Below are positions 44,510-57,200 of a stretch of 64,000 nucleotides of DNA, in pieces. The notes under the pieces were generated by a model. It searched no databases. It worked only from the letters and a program-made list of their open reading frames with translations, and was not told the DNA's origin. Both the position numbers and the translations under genes were made by a program. The DNA is from Paguma larvata (taxonomy: Eukaryota; Chordata; Mammalia; Carnivora; Viverridae): assembly GCA_030068075.1 (NCBI GenBank), contig CM057837.1, forward strand, positions 26,399,089 through 26,463,088, written 5' to 3'. How positions within the stretch are numbered: the stretch's first letter is position 1; each line of letters starts with the position of its first letter.

Positions 44510-44690
44510 CGGCTGTAGACTCAGGACTGGGAGACCAGGGTGCTATTCCAGCCAATGCTCCTGGGCAAGTCCCTTTCCCTGTCTGGGCTTCGCTTTCCTT
44601 ATCTGTAAAATGGAGATGATAAAAATAGTACCTACCCGTAGGGTCGTTTACAGCAGAAGTGTCATCAGCGGTCAGTAATAATAACGCATT
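44510..44690 (+). repeat. MIR, well preserved
   Basis: CCTGGGCAAGTCCCTTTCCC, CTTATCTGTAAAATGGAGATG and AGTACCTACCCGTAGGGTCG follow MIR. Confidence 0.88.
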
Positions 44691-45971
44691 TTGTCTGTAT
44701 TGTTTTGCTCTTATTATCGCTGTGACTTCCTCCATCTCTGGCTCAGGAATTCAGTTGGGAGGAGACTTTCCTGCCTGCGGACAGGAGTCAGGGCTGCCTG
44801 TGTACGGCCTGTGGTGGGGGCGCGCGGGTCACCCACAAGGCAGGGCGAGCCTGGGCGAGGGTTGAACAGGGCTCCACCTCAGGCCGAGAATGGAGTTCAA
44901 ACAGGAGAACGAGGTTTCTCTCTGTCTGAGCCAGTGCTACCCTCCTGAACCTGAGGAGTGTGCAGCCACCTGCGGGGACAGGAACAACATGTTGGTCTCT
45001 GCACCGTTCCGGGAGCAGCCACCTGGCCAGTGTTTCCATCAGCTGCCCCAGGGGTGTTTGCAAAGAGATGGCAGGTGTTGGGGGTGTTTCATGAATTGCC
45101 TTGTCAAGCCCAAAAGGGCTCTTCCTTTACACCTACCCTCCGGGGCCACGTCAGTGTGTGTAGATGACAATCAGCCTGCACTGACCAGGGGCTCAGTCCA
45201 AAATGGTGTTAAATCCATTCAGGGTGTCCTCTCAGACCTGCGGGGGGCACCTGGGGGATGGCTCAGAGCCTCTGCCACCTGCCGGGGTGTTCTCGGGGCT
45301 CCAGGGTCCAGCCGGCTCGGGCGAAGTCCACACTGCTCGGTGGACTGCCCACGACCCTCCACGTGCTCCAGACCTCCACGCCCTGGCCCCTCACCTCCTT
45401 TCCCTCACCTCAGCAGCTGGAGGCCAGGGGGTGCCTTGCTCTGTCTCCACACATTTGAGTCGGCCGGCCGGTCTCCCTGCTCAGCCAGCCGCGCCCATCC
45501 CCCTTCCCTCCTGACTCCTACAGTGAGTCTGAGGTGGGGCCCACGACTGGACTCTCCGGCAGATTGTCCCGCGCCCTCCGTGACTTAGCGGGCACTTCCA
45601 CCTGCTTACCGACTCCTCCTCCAGGCTGTGGGCTCCTCGCTTGTTCAGCACCTCGTTTCCAGACTGTCTGCTGACCCAGTGAGTGAAGGAATGCTCCTCC
45701 TTCTCCCAAAAGAGTTCCCTACGTTTGCTTTCTGGAATGAAGGCTTTCTCGTTACAGTCTCTGCTCCTGCTTTCCACCAAAATGTCAAGGAGTTCCCACT
45801 TTTCCAGACAGAAAGGGAGAAGAAAGGAAACTAAATTTATCGGGTGTTTGTGTTGCATGAATAGCATGGAGTCCGGCTTTATCAGACCAAGTGTATCAAA
45901 ATGAGAAGGATCCGGCCGAAATGCTCTTTTTCTCCTCTTGTCCTTTTCCTGTTTTTCCTCCTCATCCTACC
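44691..45971. other. No supported gene; 232-codon frame within
   Basis: The plus-strand frame 44890-45588 is open for 232 codons in a GC-rich stretch. The predicted peptide is rich in Pro, Ser, Cys and Arg, with no motif I recognise. Other frames are also fairly open, which suggests composition rather than selection. Confidence 0.5.
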
Positions 45972-46117
45972 AGGGCTGCTCTATCTCAGACCATGTGAAT
46001 GACCAGAATCTCAGGGGGATGGGACCAAACTTGACTGCTTTTTCCTTTTTTTTTTTTTTTTTTTTAGGTGTCCCAGGTAATTCTAATGTGCAGCCAGGGC
46101 TGAGAACTGCTTCAGGG
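45972..46117. repeat. hAT-type remnant split by T-run
   Basis: GAATGACCAGAATCTCAGGG and CCCAGGTAATTCTAATGTGC then GGGCTGAGAACTGC are hAT MER-type ends, with a T-rich run at about 46045-46066 between. Confidence 0.45.
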
Positions 46118-46649
46118 TAATTGTTGTCATTAGGACCAGAAATCCCAGAGGCCATAGATGTGGAAGGGGAGCTGCTGTGATACCACTGGGACGTGCCATG
46201 TCTCTCTTTCCTTTTTCTTGTTGTCCTTTACGTTGGTTCCTATTTCAAGCCCTAACCTCAGAGTCACAAGATGGCTGCAGCAGCTCCGGGCTTTACATCC
46301 TCTTAGCTTTAAGCCTTGTAGAAAGAATTGTCCAGCTGATGACTGCATCTCATGGGTACTTGCTCTCCCTATCTCTAGCTGGCTTGCTTCTGCTGGTTTT
46401 CATTTCTATATGCAATGCTTTCTCCAGCAGGTGAATGGGTGAGGTTTCAATTTGGGGAGGGGGGCGGCAGTTATAGAGGAGGTGTGAGGTGCTGTGGGAG
46501 CAGAGAAGGGTTACTGGCTGAGAGAGGTTTGGAAACAGCTAAGAGGAGGCCTAGAGGAAAGAGTGTTCCCAGCAGAGGAACCAGAACCTACAAAAGCTAG
46601 AGGGGCACCTGGGAGGATTCAGGGCCACTTAGATTCTGTGGTCATCAGC
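46118..46649. other. No firm feature
   Basis: CAAGATGGCTGCAGCAGCTCC at 46267 resembles a fragment of the LTR family at 35.2 kb. Nothing else recognised. Confidence 0.35.
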
Positions 46650-47385
46650 AGCCCGCGGGTGAGGTGTGATATCGTGGTTAATAATAAGAAATCTGTCTTT
46701 GGTCTTTATCTTATTCCTTGCACCTCCTAAAAGCCCTTGGAATTTCCTAAGTGGTAAGAGGATAAAGGTGTCTTTATTTATAACAAGCCCCTTTCAACCA
46801 CACCTGAGTTTATGTTACTGAGGGGCCTTTCGGAAAGCCCCTAAGGCTGGGGGACTGGTTGCCAGGGGATTAGAGGTTTGGAACTTCCCCATCGCCCCTT
46901 AGGGGAGGAGAGAGAGGCTGGAGGTTGAATCAGTCACCAATAGCCTGTGATTTCATCAATCTTGCCTCTGTGAAGAAGCCTCCATAAGAACCCCAAAAAG
47001 AAGGGTGCTCTCAGAACTTTCAGACTGGTGAACAAGAACACATCTGTGTGCTAAAATGGGGGTGGGGTGGGGGAGCGCCCAACTCCATGGGGACAGAGGC
47101 TCCTGTGCGGGGGACAGACCTCGCCATATGTGTCTCTTTATCTGGCTGTTCATTTGTATCCTTCAGTATACTTTGTGACAAACCTGTCATCTAGCAAGTA
47201 AACAGTTTTCCTGGGTTCTGAGCCACTCTGGTTGGGAACCTGTAATTGATAGCCTGTAGGTCAGAAGAACAGTGGACTGTTTTGTGGAGCTGAACTTGCG
47301 TCAGAGAATTGCTTGTTGGTATGCGTCCCATACTTAGTGACCAGAAGTGTTAGAAGTATCGGTATTGAGAATAGACTGAACACAG
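46650..47385 (+). mobile_element. Solo LTR, probable ancient ERV
   Basis: GTGGTTAATAATAAGAAATC, CCCTTGGAATTTCCTAAGTGG, GAAGCCTCCATAAGAACCCC, CATTTGTATCCTTCAGTATAC and GACCAGAAGTGTTAGAAGTATC occur in the order of a known mammalian ERV LTR. Family not named. Confidence 0.6.
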
Positions 47386-47664
47386 GTGTGTTTCCTGTGC
47401 TGGAGGCAATGTACACACAGATTAACAAGGTATATGGTTTTAAAACTTAAAAATTAAATAGTGCCCTCTGAGGCTTATAATGTAAAAAGTGTAAAGCCCT
47501 GTCCCTGCCCCCATCTTGCTGCTCCATGGTAATTTTTTCTGCTTTTCTAGAAATGTCTTCTGGTTTCAGCACCTGTATTCCAATGTTTACGCTGCACTTT
47601 CTTGATGTTTCTATTTTAGACACTGATGACTTCCTACTCTGGAAGATGGGGATTTAACCTATTT
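47386..47664. other. No feature seen
   Basis: Short stretch between two LTRs; AT-rich in the middle. Confidence 0.4.
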
Positions 47665-48240
47665 CAACCTCCCCTCCTCCCCAGCCCCCAGATGCCCATG
47701 CCTTAATCTCCCAAACCTGTGAATGTGTTACCTTATATGGCAAAAGAGACTTTTGCCCATGTGATTCAGGTTAAGAACCCTAACATGGGGAGATTATCCT
47801 GGGGTATCTGGGTGGGCTCAGTCTAATCACCTGAGTCCTTAAAACTGAAAGGCAGCAGAATGGGTCAGAGATACTACAAAGGAAGGAGAAGCCAGAAAGA
47901 GTCGAAGACTCTGTTGCTGGCTTTGAAGATACAGAGTCAGGAACTGTGGTTAGCTTCCAGAAGCCAGAACAGACCTCAGCTGACAGCCAGCAAGGAAATG
48001 GGGACTTCAGCCCTACTCGTGGCAAGGAACTGAATTCCACCAACAACCTGAAGGAACCAGGAAACGGATTCTCTCCCAGAGTCTCCAGAAAGGACACAGC
48101 CCTGCGTACATGTTGATTTTTAGCCCAGTAAGACCCATTTCAGACTTTTGACATCCAGAATGGTAAGAAAATAAGTTAGTATTTTTTAAACGACTATATC
48201 AGCTTAAACTACTAATTTGTTACAACAGCAACATAAAGCT
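47665..48240 (+). mobile_element. MLT1-type LTR, forward
   Basis: CCTGTGAATGTGTTACCTTATATGG, GATTCAGGTTAAGAACCC, AAATGGGGACTTCAGCCC and TGTTACAACAGCAACATAAAG follow the forward MLT1 LTR. It is about 25% diverged by impression only. Confidence 0.7.
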
Positions 48241-48989
48241 AAAAGACTTCCCACCCTGACACACGTACGTACTTGCCTTATCCCCTCTTCGGATCGCATT
48301 TATAAATTTATATGAGATTACAGTGTTTTCATTTATAAGGTTAAATATTGTTCCCAAGTAATGAACCGTGATTACTTTTTCCTTCTACACTTTGTTTCCT
48401 TGGAATTAATAATTGCCTTTTTTTGATTTACTTTTTTGTATACTTACGAATATTTGACCTATTTTGTCACAGTTTATTCATCACGTGCTTAGTTACAAAA
48501 AATAATGCACTCTAGCTACAAGAGGAGTTCATTACAGGATGTTGACCAGCTCTAGGATTTCCAGGTCGAGGGAGAGTTGGGCTTGGAGACCTCACGGCCA
48601 AGGACAGTTATCACACTGCAGGGCTGGATGTCAGGAATGCCTGTCTTCCCTTGCTCTTGCTCCTGAAAATTAGGCCCCTCCCTCCCCCTCCTTCCCCCTC
48701 CCTCCCGACCTTCCCCTGAAAAGCAAGTGTTTTTCATTGGCACCGGCTTTGATTTCTCTTGAAATGAAATCTCCCCCGATCCCTGATTGGTGGGGCTAAG
48801 ATCACGTGTCCACACCCTCGCTACCAGGGAGGCTGGGAAAACTCCCCTCTCCTCTGAATCAGTTGCTCTTCAGATCTGCTTGAAAGCAGTCATTCTGGGA
48901 GCTTCCTTCACATCTTTCTAGGTATTTTCCCTTTTTTCTCTCTGTGCTGGACTCCTTGCCTCCTGGATTCCATGTCCTCTTCTTCCTCA
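48241..48989. other. No feature seen
   Basis: A C/T-rich run lies at 48673-48720. No gene signature. Confidence 0.4.
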
Positions 48990-49346
48990 CTTTGGTGGAA
49001 CATCTCCAGTAACAAGAGGGAGAGCATTCTTGATTCTTGCGAGTCTGGGAATGTCTATTCTGTTAGTGAATTGACAGAAGCAGGGTTCTAGATTGAAAAA
49101 ACTTTTCAGGTTTTTGAGTTGTTCCATTGTCTTCCAGTTTCTAATGGGGAGAAATTCCATACCATTATAATTTTTGATCTGCTGTAGACGTGTTTCCTCT
49201 TTCTCTCTGGAAGCCTGTGGAATCTTCTCCCTGCATGAAATTGGAATTTCACCTTGCCTTTAATGTAGATTTGTTTTCTCCCATTATGCTGGTACTTAGT
49301 AAGCCTTTTTAATCTGGAAGCTCAGGGCATCCATCTTGAATTATTT

Positions 49347-49538
49347 TTATTTTTTAAAAATTGTTTATTTCTTTTAAGAGAGAGTGCTAGTGGGGGCGGG
49401 CAGAGAGAAAATCCTAAGAAGGCTCCTCCCTGTCAGCACAGAGCTTGACTTTGGGGCTCGATCCCATGAGTCACGAGATCATGACCTGAGCTGAAATCAA
49501 GAGTAGGATGCTCAACCGCCTGAGCCACCCAGGAGCCC
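49347..49538 (-). mobile_element. CAN-SINE inside old LINE
   Basis: TTGTTTATTTCTTTTAAGAG to GAGCCACCCAGGAGCCC. CTTGAATT before and after the element is the target duplication. Confidence 0.92.
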
Positions 49539-49944
49539 TTGAATTCTTCTTCTTATTTTTTGATATTTTGTCTCTCTTTCTGGGTCACCTATTATTTTGA
49601 TGCTGAATCTCTTGAGGTTCTCCTCTACCTTTCCATTTTTCTTTGTCTCTCTGCTTTTGGGGAGGTTTTTTTCATCTTCAACGTCCAAACCTTTATTGAA
49701 ATTTTTATTTATACTGTCATAAGATTATATTTGGTTCTAAGTATTCTTTTAAAAATGATAGTATCCTGTTCAGATTTCATGGATTTAGTATTTTTGCTAA
49801 CTCTGAGCATCTAAGGTCTGAGAAATTGATGATTCTCTCCTTCCCCCAAAAGATTTTCTCTTCTTCTCCCCCACCCACAGGGTAATCTTTTTTTTTTTTT
49901 TAAGTAGATTTATTTTTTAATTTTTATTTAATTTTTATTTTTTT

Positions 49945-50150
49945 TTAAAATTTTTAACGTTTATTTATTTTTGACAGACAGTGCATGAGCAGGGGAAGGG
50001 CAGAGAGAGAGGGAGACACAGAATCCGAAGCAGGCTCCAGGCTCTGAGCCGTCAGCACAGAGCCTGACGCGGGGCTCGAACCCACAGACCGTGAGATCAT
50101 GACCTGAGCTGACGTCGGCCACTTAACCGACTGAGCCACCCAGGCGCCCC
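49945..50150 (-). mobile_element. CAN-SINE, young
   Basis: TTTTAACGTTTATTTATTTTTG to GAGCCACCCAGGCGCCCC, close to consensus. T-rich sequence on both sides. Confidence 0.95.
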
Positions 50151-50525
50151 TATTTTTTAATTTTTAAAAATATTTATTTATTATTTAATTTACATCCAAG
50201 TTAGGATATGGTGCAACAATGATTTCAGGAGTAGGTTCCTTAATGCCCCTTACCCATTTAGCCCATCCCCCCTCCCACAACCCCTCTAGCAACTCTGTTT
50301 GTTCTCTATATTTAAGAGTCTTTTATGTTTTTGTCCCCCTCCCTGTTTTTATATTATTTTTGCTTCCTTTCCCTTATGTTCATCTGTTTTTTTTATCTTA
50401 AGTTCTTCATATGAGTGAAGTCATGTATTTGTCTTTCTCTAATTTCACTTAGCATAAGTTCCATTCACATAGTTGCAAATGGCAAGATTTTGTCTTCTGC
50501 ATAGTTTCCTCCTAATTGTTTTATA
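50151..50525 (-). mobile_element. Carnivore L1 3' end
   Basis: TTAATTTACATCCAAGTTAGG, TGATTTCAGGAGTAGGTTCC and CATCCCCCCTCCCACAACCC are the reverse carnivore L1 3' UTR; it ends just before the Tigger-like MITE. Confidence 0.85.
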
Positions 50526-50527
50526 TA

Positions 50528-50831
50528 CAGTTGACCCTTGAACAATTAGGGGTTAGGGGCACTGACACCCTGTACAGTTGAAAATCCGCGTGTAACTTTT
50601 AACTCCTCCAAAACTGATCTACTAAGAGCCTGTCGGCCAGAAGCCTTCCCGGTAACAGTTGATTAACACATCCTTTGTATATGTATTATATACTGTATTC
50701 TTACAAAAATTAAGCTAAAGAAAATGTTCTAATCATAAGGAAGAGAAACTACATCTACAGTATTATATAAAAAAATCTGCATGTAAGTGGACCCACACAA
50801 TTCAAACCCATGTGTGTTCAAGGTTCCACTG
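50528..50831. mobile_element. Tigger-type MITE (TcMar)
   Basis: TA|CAGTTGACCCTTGAACAA at the left and GTTCAAGGTTCCACTG|TA at the right are imperfect terminal inverted repeats with TA duplications. The interior (AAAATCCGCGTGTAAC, AAAAATCTGCATGTAAGTGG) fits a known Tigger-derived MITE. Confidence 0.88.
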
Positions 50832-50989
50832 TACTTGATTATTTTGGTCTGTCTTTCATGTTAGAGGTTTTCCTCCGCTATCTGGTGACCTTGGTCTGAC
50901 CACTCGTATTATTTAAAGGTAGAGTGTAGTAAGTGGATTAGATACTCTGATTACACGAGTGGGTTTGTCAACCACAGGCTTCGCTGAAA

Positions 50990-51165
50990 GGCTGTGTTTT
51001 TCCACTTCACGTGACAATCACCTGGGACACTTTTACAACCGCGATGCCTGACCCCTCGCTGACTAATTAAATCAGAATCTCTGGAGGGCTGGACTCTGGG
51101 ATTGGTTTGTTTTTAAAACTCCCCAGGGAATTCTAACTGCAGGTGAATTGGAGAACCCTGCTGCA
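50990..51165. repeat. hAT-type MER remnant
   Basis: GACAATCACCTGGGACACTTTT, AATTAAATCAGAATCTCTGG and CCCCAGGGAATTCTAACTGC. Confidence 0.6.
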
Positions 51166-52904
51166 GGGGATCCAGTTCAGCTGTCTTGGAACGGTAATAA
51201 TAGCAGAAACGTAAGTAGATCCCCTACCCCGCTAATCACACGTGTCAGACGCAGTATACTATTTCCCCGCTCTGAAATAGAAACTACAGGAAATAATAGA
51301 GAGTAGGTGTAGGAAACTGTTTTCTCTGACAGAAGTTAATTCTAAATTAAGTATTCCTGTAAGAAAAGCAAGGGGCACCTTTTAACCCACCCATCATTTG
51401 TCCTTAAAGGACACAAAACAAGTATGTCAGCACCCGAGGCTCTTTTCCATTGAGAATTCCCCCCCACGAAGAATTTTCCAATCTTCTGCTTTTTTGTTAG
51501 GCTTCTGAGATCAGAGTGAGGAAGAAGACTGGTTCTCCATATGCAATATATAAGCTTTGATTTAATTTCCTGGTTTGGGTACAAGCCCTCCTTCCCCCTG
51601 CTTCCTTGATGTCCCTAGCATAGTCCTATTTATGGTCCCCAGTGACTCAGCTTCCAGTCTTCTCCGGGGGCAGAAGGGACGTTTGCCCAATTGCAGGAGT
51701 GGGAGAAGCAATCAGGGTCTAACTGCTGGGTAGGTAGGCTTTCAGCTAATCGTCGGTTTTTAGTCCCACTTTCACCCCTCTGCCAGGGGCGTAAATCCAG
51801 TGGAGACTCCGCTTTCTCTATTCTACTGTGTCCGTTACAATTTATCCATCTACTTTCCGGGTTCCAACATGCTGTTTTTGCTGTTTCTCCTTCTTTTTGT
51901 CCTTGTCCATTTGTTCCTTTAAAGAATCCTTTTACTAAGGTTTTAATGGGACTCGGGGAGGAATCCCAGGTGAATGTGCTCAATCCGTTGTCTTTCATCA
52001 GCCGTTTTCACCATCGCCGTGGTAGGGATGTATCGTACTGCTTTGTGTGGACATGTGAGTTATCTTTAAGGAATGGCTACTTTAACCATTTCAAAGTTGA
52101 CTGTTCAGGTGTAATTTATTTTCTGTGAGGCATAGAGTTCAGTGCAAACAAAATGGCCTTTTGGAAAATTATAGATGATGATGGGCTGTGTAGGTGGAAA
52201 GGCTCTGTTGAACAGTGATGGCATAAACTTTTTTTTTTTTGTGAGACAATTTGGTTCCCGTTTTGCCCAGAAATATCATGCAATATATCACAGATGCTGC
52301 TGAGTGGCATACTGCTGGCTTCATGTGGCTTTCCATTCACAATAGCTGCTGGAATGTTCTAGAAGAAGACTTTCTTTCCCAGAGAGCTAGAGCTATACAT
52401 TTAATTTTGTTCGGACACCAACATTTCTTCCTTTGTTACCCACCGACAGGATTTGCAGCGTCGCACTCTGCACCGTGGACTGAAAAACGTATTTGAAATA
52501 AAAGAACTCCGAGTTCCTGGGTATTGGATTTCCAGGGAGGCGTCTTGAAATAGTAGGGATCCACACGGTTCTATTTTTGACTGAGTAGTTCAGGCAGGAG
52601 TCGGAGGCATGAGGGGTCCATGGGAGAAGCTGTTGTCTCTGTGGCTCCGGTCTGCCAGTCGGGGAGGAGGTGGGCACAGCTGTGGCCAGGTTGAGGACCA
52701 GGTTACTTGGGAAAAGACCCTAGGTTGGAAAGGAGGTGTCCAGAAAGCCAGACTCCTGGCTCCAGGCACGTTGCCAACTCTAGTGAACTTTCGACAAACG
52801 ATTTTAGTGTTTTATCCCCTCTAATGTGGAGTAGGAAAAGGCCATGTTACAAGGCAGGAATCTTGCTAGTTAGAGACTGCCCCTCTCCCCCATTAACTCT
52901 CTAT
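51166..52904. other. No gene; possible old repeat at 51660-52130
   Basis: Phrases at 51660-52130 (TCTGCCAGGGGCGTAAATCC, TCCTTTTACTAAGGTTTTAATG) feel like an old interspersed repeat, but I cannot name it. The 145-codon frame there is not supported as a gene. Confidence 0.3.
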
Positions 52905-53090
52905 AGAGGTTTGCAAACTTTTTCTATACAGTGTCAGGTAGAAAAATTACAGGCTTTGTGGGCTGTGCAGTCTCTGCTGCACACATGTATGTTTGTTACA
53001 GCCTTTTAAAAGTGTAAAAGTGCTTTTAGCTTGCTGGCCTACAAGAAGGCTAAGGGCAGGATTTGGCTGGAGAGTCGTACTTTGCCAAAC
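52905..53090 (+). repeat. hAT-Charlie-type remnant
   Basis: GTTTGCAAACTTTTTCTATAC, CAGGCTTTGTGGGCTGTGC and CAGGATTTGGCTGG then TACTTTGCCAAACC mark both ends and the middle of a Charlie-type MITE. Confidence 0.7.
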
Positions 53091-53099
53091 CCTCAGTCC

Positions 53100-53275
53100 T
53101 ATTACTCTATTTCCCTCATAAAATCTCCCACAATCTGAATCATTTTACTTTGTTTCCTCTGTGAACTTCACAAGGGCAAGAGCTTTGGCTGCTCTCTGCT
53201 CTGTCCTTAAGGTGTAGGGCAGTGCCTGGCACAGAGGGGCACTCCAATATGGGCTGAATGATTGAATGCGTTATT
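53100..53275 (+). repeat. L2 3' end
   Basis: GAACTTCACAAGGGCAAGAGC, GCAGTGCCTGGCACAGAGGG and GGCTGAATGATTGAATG are the L2 terminal phrases. Confidence 0.8.
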
Positions 53276-53546
53276 AGTTCTAATTTCATCTCTGGTAACT
53301 CATCTGTGAAACAAGGGACATGACCTGGGTGGTCTCCGAGCCACTTTCAGAGCTTGAGCTCTGAGATTCTAGTTCACTGAGCGGTGTGGGACTCAAGCTC
53401 ATATTACAGCTGCGTCTCCGTGCAGCATGGGGGCGAAGCCCTCGGGGCAGGTGGGGGGCAGCTCTGGGTTCTCACCTGCATCTTGGTGCAGAGGCAGGCC
53501 CATCCTGCCTGTGCTCAAAAAGGGAGTTTTCTTTAAAGACAAATGG
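53276..53546. repeat. Faint MIR then unassigned sequence
   Basis: ACTCATCTGTGAAACAAGGGAC and GAGCTCTGAGATTCTAG suggest a MIR up to about 53375; the rest is unassigned. Confidence 0.4.
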
Positions 53547-53745
53547 GGGGCACCTGGGTGGCTCGGTCAGTTTAGCGTCTGACTCTTGATTTTGGCTCAG
53601 TTCATGATCTCACAGTTTTGTGAGTCCAAGCCCCATTTGGGGCTCTGTAGTGACAGTTGTAGAACCTGCTTGGGATTCTCTCTCTCCCTCTCTCTCTCTC
53701 AAATTAATTAATTAAAACTTAAAAATAAATAAAAATTAAAAAAAA
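53547..53745 (+). mobile_element. CAN-SINE
   Basis: GGGGCACCTGGGTGGCTCGG to an AATTAATTAAAACTT and A-rich tail. Confidence 0.93.
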
Positions 53746-53929
53746 TCAGATCCTATCAATCCTCTACTGATAGTTTGGTGTTCCAGTCCCTGTCCAAACA
53801 GGTATGACGGTCAAATTGTTTAACAGCTGGTACGAGCACAGGCACCCATCGGGACAGGTGCTGGCCACAAACAGCTGGGACTGCTGGGGGTGATGCCTAC
53901 AGCTGTTCTCTCTGCCTACTTCTTCAGTC

Positions 53930-54250
53930 TTACCCGGGCTGTTTGCCTGGGCATGAGCATTCCATGCCTCCCTCCATTGTTCCTGCTGTTTCTTCCACCT
54001 GGAATGGTCTCCCCCAGCCTGTCTTCTCTTGCCTGGCAAACTCCTCTGCTTCCTTTAAGAACCAACTCAGCCATCAGTGTCTCCTTCCCCCCAGACACAC
54101 TTAATTGCTCCCTTCCCTGCATTCCCCCAGCACTTTGAACTCTTCTGGGTCCCACTTCTATGGTATTATTGTCCTTGCCTTAGGTTTGTGTCCCCTCTGG
54201 ACTTGATCCTCAATGCCTGGCTCCTAAAAGCCTCAGTGAATGTTTACAGA
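53930..54250 (+). repeat. L2 3' region
   Basis: CACCTGGAATGGTCTCCCCC, CTTTAAGAACCAACTCAGCC, CACTTTGAACTCTTCTGGG and CTCAGTGAATGTTTAC follow L2. Confidence 0.8.
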
Positions 54251-57200
54251 AGGAAAGGGATTTAAATCAGAAGGATGAGACTCACACGGCAGATTTCAGG
54301 GACCATGAGTCTGGCCTCAATATTGACATTTCCTCTCCTGGGTTTGAGCCTTGGCTTCATCACAGCTGTAAGTGGGCATTTTTGTGAGGCTCTTGCATGA
54401 TGAGAGAATTGGATGGCAGCCCCGGGCAGCTGGGCCTGTAAGAACTGGCACCTGTGCTAATGGTGCCCCAGGCCACTGGGACCACCTGTGGTGGGGGGAG
54501 GGGAGGGGAGCGGGACCACAAACTGGGAGTTATCTCATTTCTGGGGCCCTGGTTTGCCTCACTTTTCCTCTGGAGGGATTGCTGTGTTGCCTTTGAGGTC
54601 CCTTCCAGAAGTAAAGTGTGATTCTACAAAAGAAGGGTTGGCTTATCATATAGGATTCTTTATCTGCTGACTAAATACTACCTAGTCTTTAAACACTTCC
54701 TCTGGGATGTCTCTCCGGCATCCATGCTCCTTAGCACATGTGCCCATGGCAGCACTGCAATTCTGGAATGTCCAGGCTGTCCGTACAGAACCCCCACCCT
54801 GCCGAGTGCCAGGCACCAGGCCAAGAGTACACCTGACACTTTCTTACTGCTCAGCCTTCCCAACACTTGTGCCCATTTCTCAGGGAGGCTCAGAGAGGCA
54901 GAGAGAATGGCTGAGGGTGTGCTTCCAACCCATCCCTAAAGTCACCTACAGTCCCTGCACACTGGTGACTTCCTGCGTCCCTTTCCGAGGCTGCTCTCTG
55001 GCTGGGGTGTGTGCTGGCCTGTGTGCGTGGCTAGTATGAAGCGCTGGGGAGCTGACACCATGGAGCCTTCCCGGGATCTCCAACCACTGGGGGAGAAGGG
55101 GAATGGGTGGATAAAAGCCTGCCTCTGAGTGGGACAGCGCCCTGTGGGTGGAGCCCCGCAGTCAGCATCTACTAACATACCTCTTGTTGGCCTTCATCCC
55201 TTCCCTGCCGTACCTCCCTGCTTCAAGAACCATGTCCCAGACAAAGTGCCTGTACCCACACCCTTCATCACGGCCTGCTTTGGGGACCCCCATGAAGTGC
55301 TAAGAAGTAAAACCAAGACTTGGCCAGCTCAGGCTAACTCTGAATCCCCTCCTCTTGTTGGTGGTCTTGGGTCTGTGGAAACATGTAAGGTCGAGGCCAG
55401 AATCTAGGTCTGGTTTGTTTCTGGCCCAGATGTGGGATTTCAGTGTGGTCCGGATAGCCTTTCAGTAGACATTTGCTCACTGGAGGTATTTTCTTCCATG
55501 CCAGACCTCGAGGAGAGCCCTGCCTCTTGCCTCGGCGCAGGCTGTTGGCTGTAGGATCATGAGGACGTGGATTTGGGAGATGCCACCCCTCTGGTCACTC
55601 ATGCTTGTTTCTCTATCCCGAGCTCGTCCTGGCCCCACCTGGCATCCTAGCCAGGTCTTCAGAGTCTGTGAACTTGACGGGGAAAAGGAGGTTTTATCCT
55701 AAAGGTGTGACCAGCTCAACTGGGTAACTGTCTGCAGGCACCGTGTGGATGTGAATGGTGTGCTCACTCTGGTCGCTGCCCTGGATTTCCAAAACTGGCT
55801 CGGCAAACTGGATGAGCCTCCAAAGAACAATTGTATCTATAGAAGCTCAAGAGAAGAGGCTGGAGTAGTCCAGGGAGAATTTCTGGAGAGGGTAGGAAGG
55901 ATACTTAGGCCTTGGCAGGGAATAGAAGGGACACCCAAGTGTGGTTCCCGAGGTTCCAGTGCTTAGGGACTGCTCACGGAGGGGGGTGTGGGGAAGAAAG
56001 GAATCCCCCTGGGGTGGGATGCTCCCCACTCCTGGCTAGAAGGTCAAGGCCAGCTAGTTGTATCAGAGCCTGGAATGGAGCAGACCACCTCGTCTGGAGC
56101 TGTTGGCCTGAGGGTGGGGGGTTGTGCACTGCTCCCCTGTAGCTGAGGACTCCATTCTCCGACTACCTGTCCTGCCACCCTCCTGCTCTTGCAGGGACCT
56201 CCATGGGAGAAACCCAACTGGAAGTCAAGACACACAGGAAGACATCACCTAGCGGGCTTTCATGGATCCTCGCCTGCAGTCGCATCTGAGCAGTGTCTCT
56301 ACAAAAAGGCCTGTTTTCACGATCTCACTGCTCCTGTTCCATCAGAAAACGTGCCAGTCCTGGAACGCAGTGTGTGGCTTTCTTTCCGACTGGATGCCTC
56401 CCTTTCTCTAAAGGGAAAGCATTTGAACAGTCCCGCGTTTGGAGTAATCGCTCCTTCTGTTCCTTTGCTTGTACCTCCCTGACCTTGAAAGAGCCATTTT
56501 CCAGGACTGTTGCTAATGGACCTTCACACGATGACAATAAAATATCCCGGTGCTTGGAGAAAGGAAAGGAGAAGCCGTCTTGAGTGATTCTCCGCATTAT
56601 CCAATGTCTTCTGAAACGGCCCAGGTGACGGATTCCCTCAGCCGCACTCCCACAGCGGCTCCTTGGCCCCCCACCTGATGCTGGAAATGATGCTGTGTTT
56701 TAAAATACTTTACCCTTTTTGCAAAACCCACCTTGAGTAATGTAATGGCCAACTGCTGACCCTCAGGGTGGCTTCACCAACCCACTGTGGGGGGGGAGGG
56801 TGATCCTGTGACTGGATGCGTTGGAAATATCAGTGAGTTTTCTGAGAGTTGAAAGATGCCTTTAGCTAGGAAGCTGGATCTTTGGGCTCCTATGCTTGTC
56901 ATTTCCCTTCACTTCCTGCCGGTAGCCGATCTCGGAACTTGCTGCCTGTCCAGAAGTCCTGCTGTTCAGATCCCCTGCTGTCCCCGCGTATTCCCTCCTG
57001 GTCAGAGGGTGACCTCCTTGTCCTTGCAGGACAAGCCTCTCAAACCTGAACCGGGAATGAGTGACTGCTTGGTTGGAGGCCTTGACTGTTGTCTAAGCAC
57101 TGTCTAGCAGCTGCAGGAGGTTTCCTAGGGATGGGGATGGCCCACTTTGGGGTGCCTGGTGGGGCTTTGAGCCGCCTCTGAGCCATGATTCCAGAGGGTG

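Larger units (their letters stand above)
48990..50990 (-). repeat. Old LINE 3' region, broken by later insertions
   Basis: TTCCAGTTTCTAATGGGG, CTCTCTGGAAGCCTGTGG, CTATTATTTTGATGCTGAATC, TTCATGGATTTAGTATTTTTG and TTAGAGGTTTTCCTCCGC follow a T-rich mammal-wide repeat in order (48990-49340, 49540-49830, 50834-50990). I believe it is reverse L1M 3' UTR, but the family is uncertain. Confidence 0.4.
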
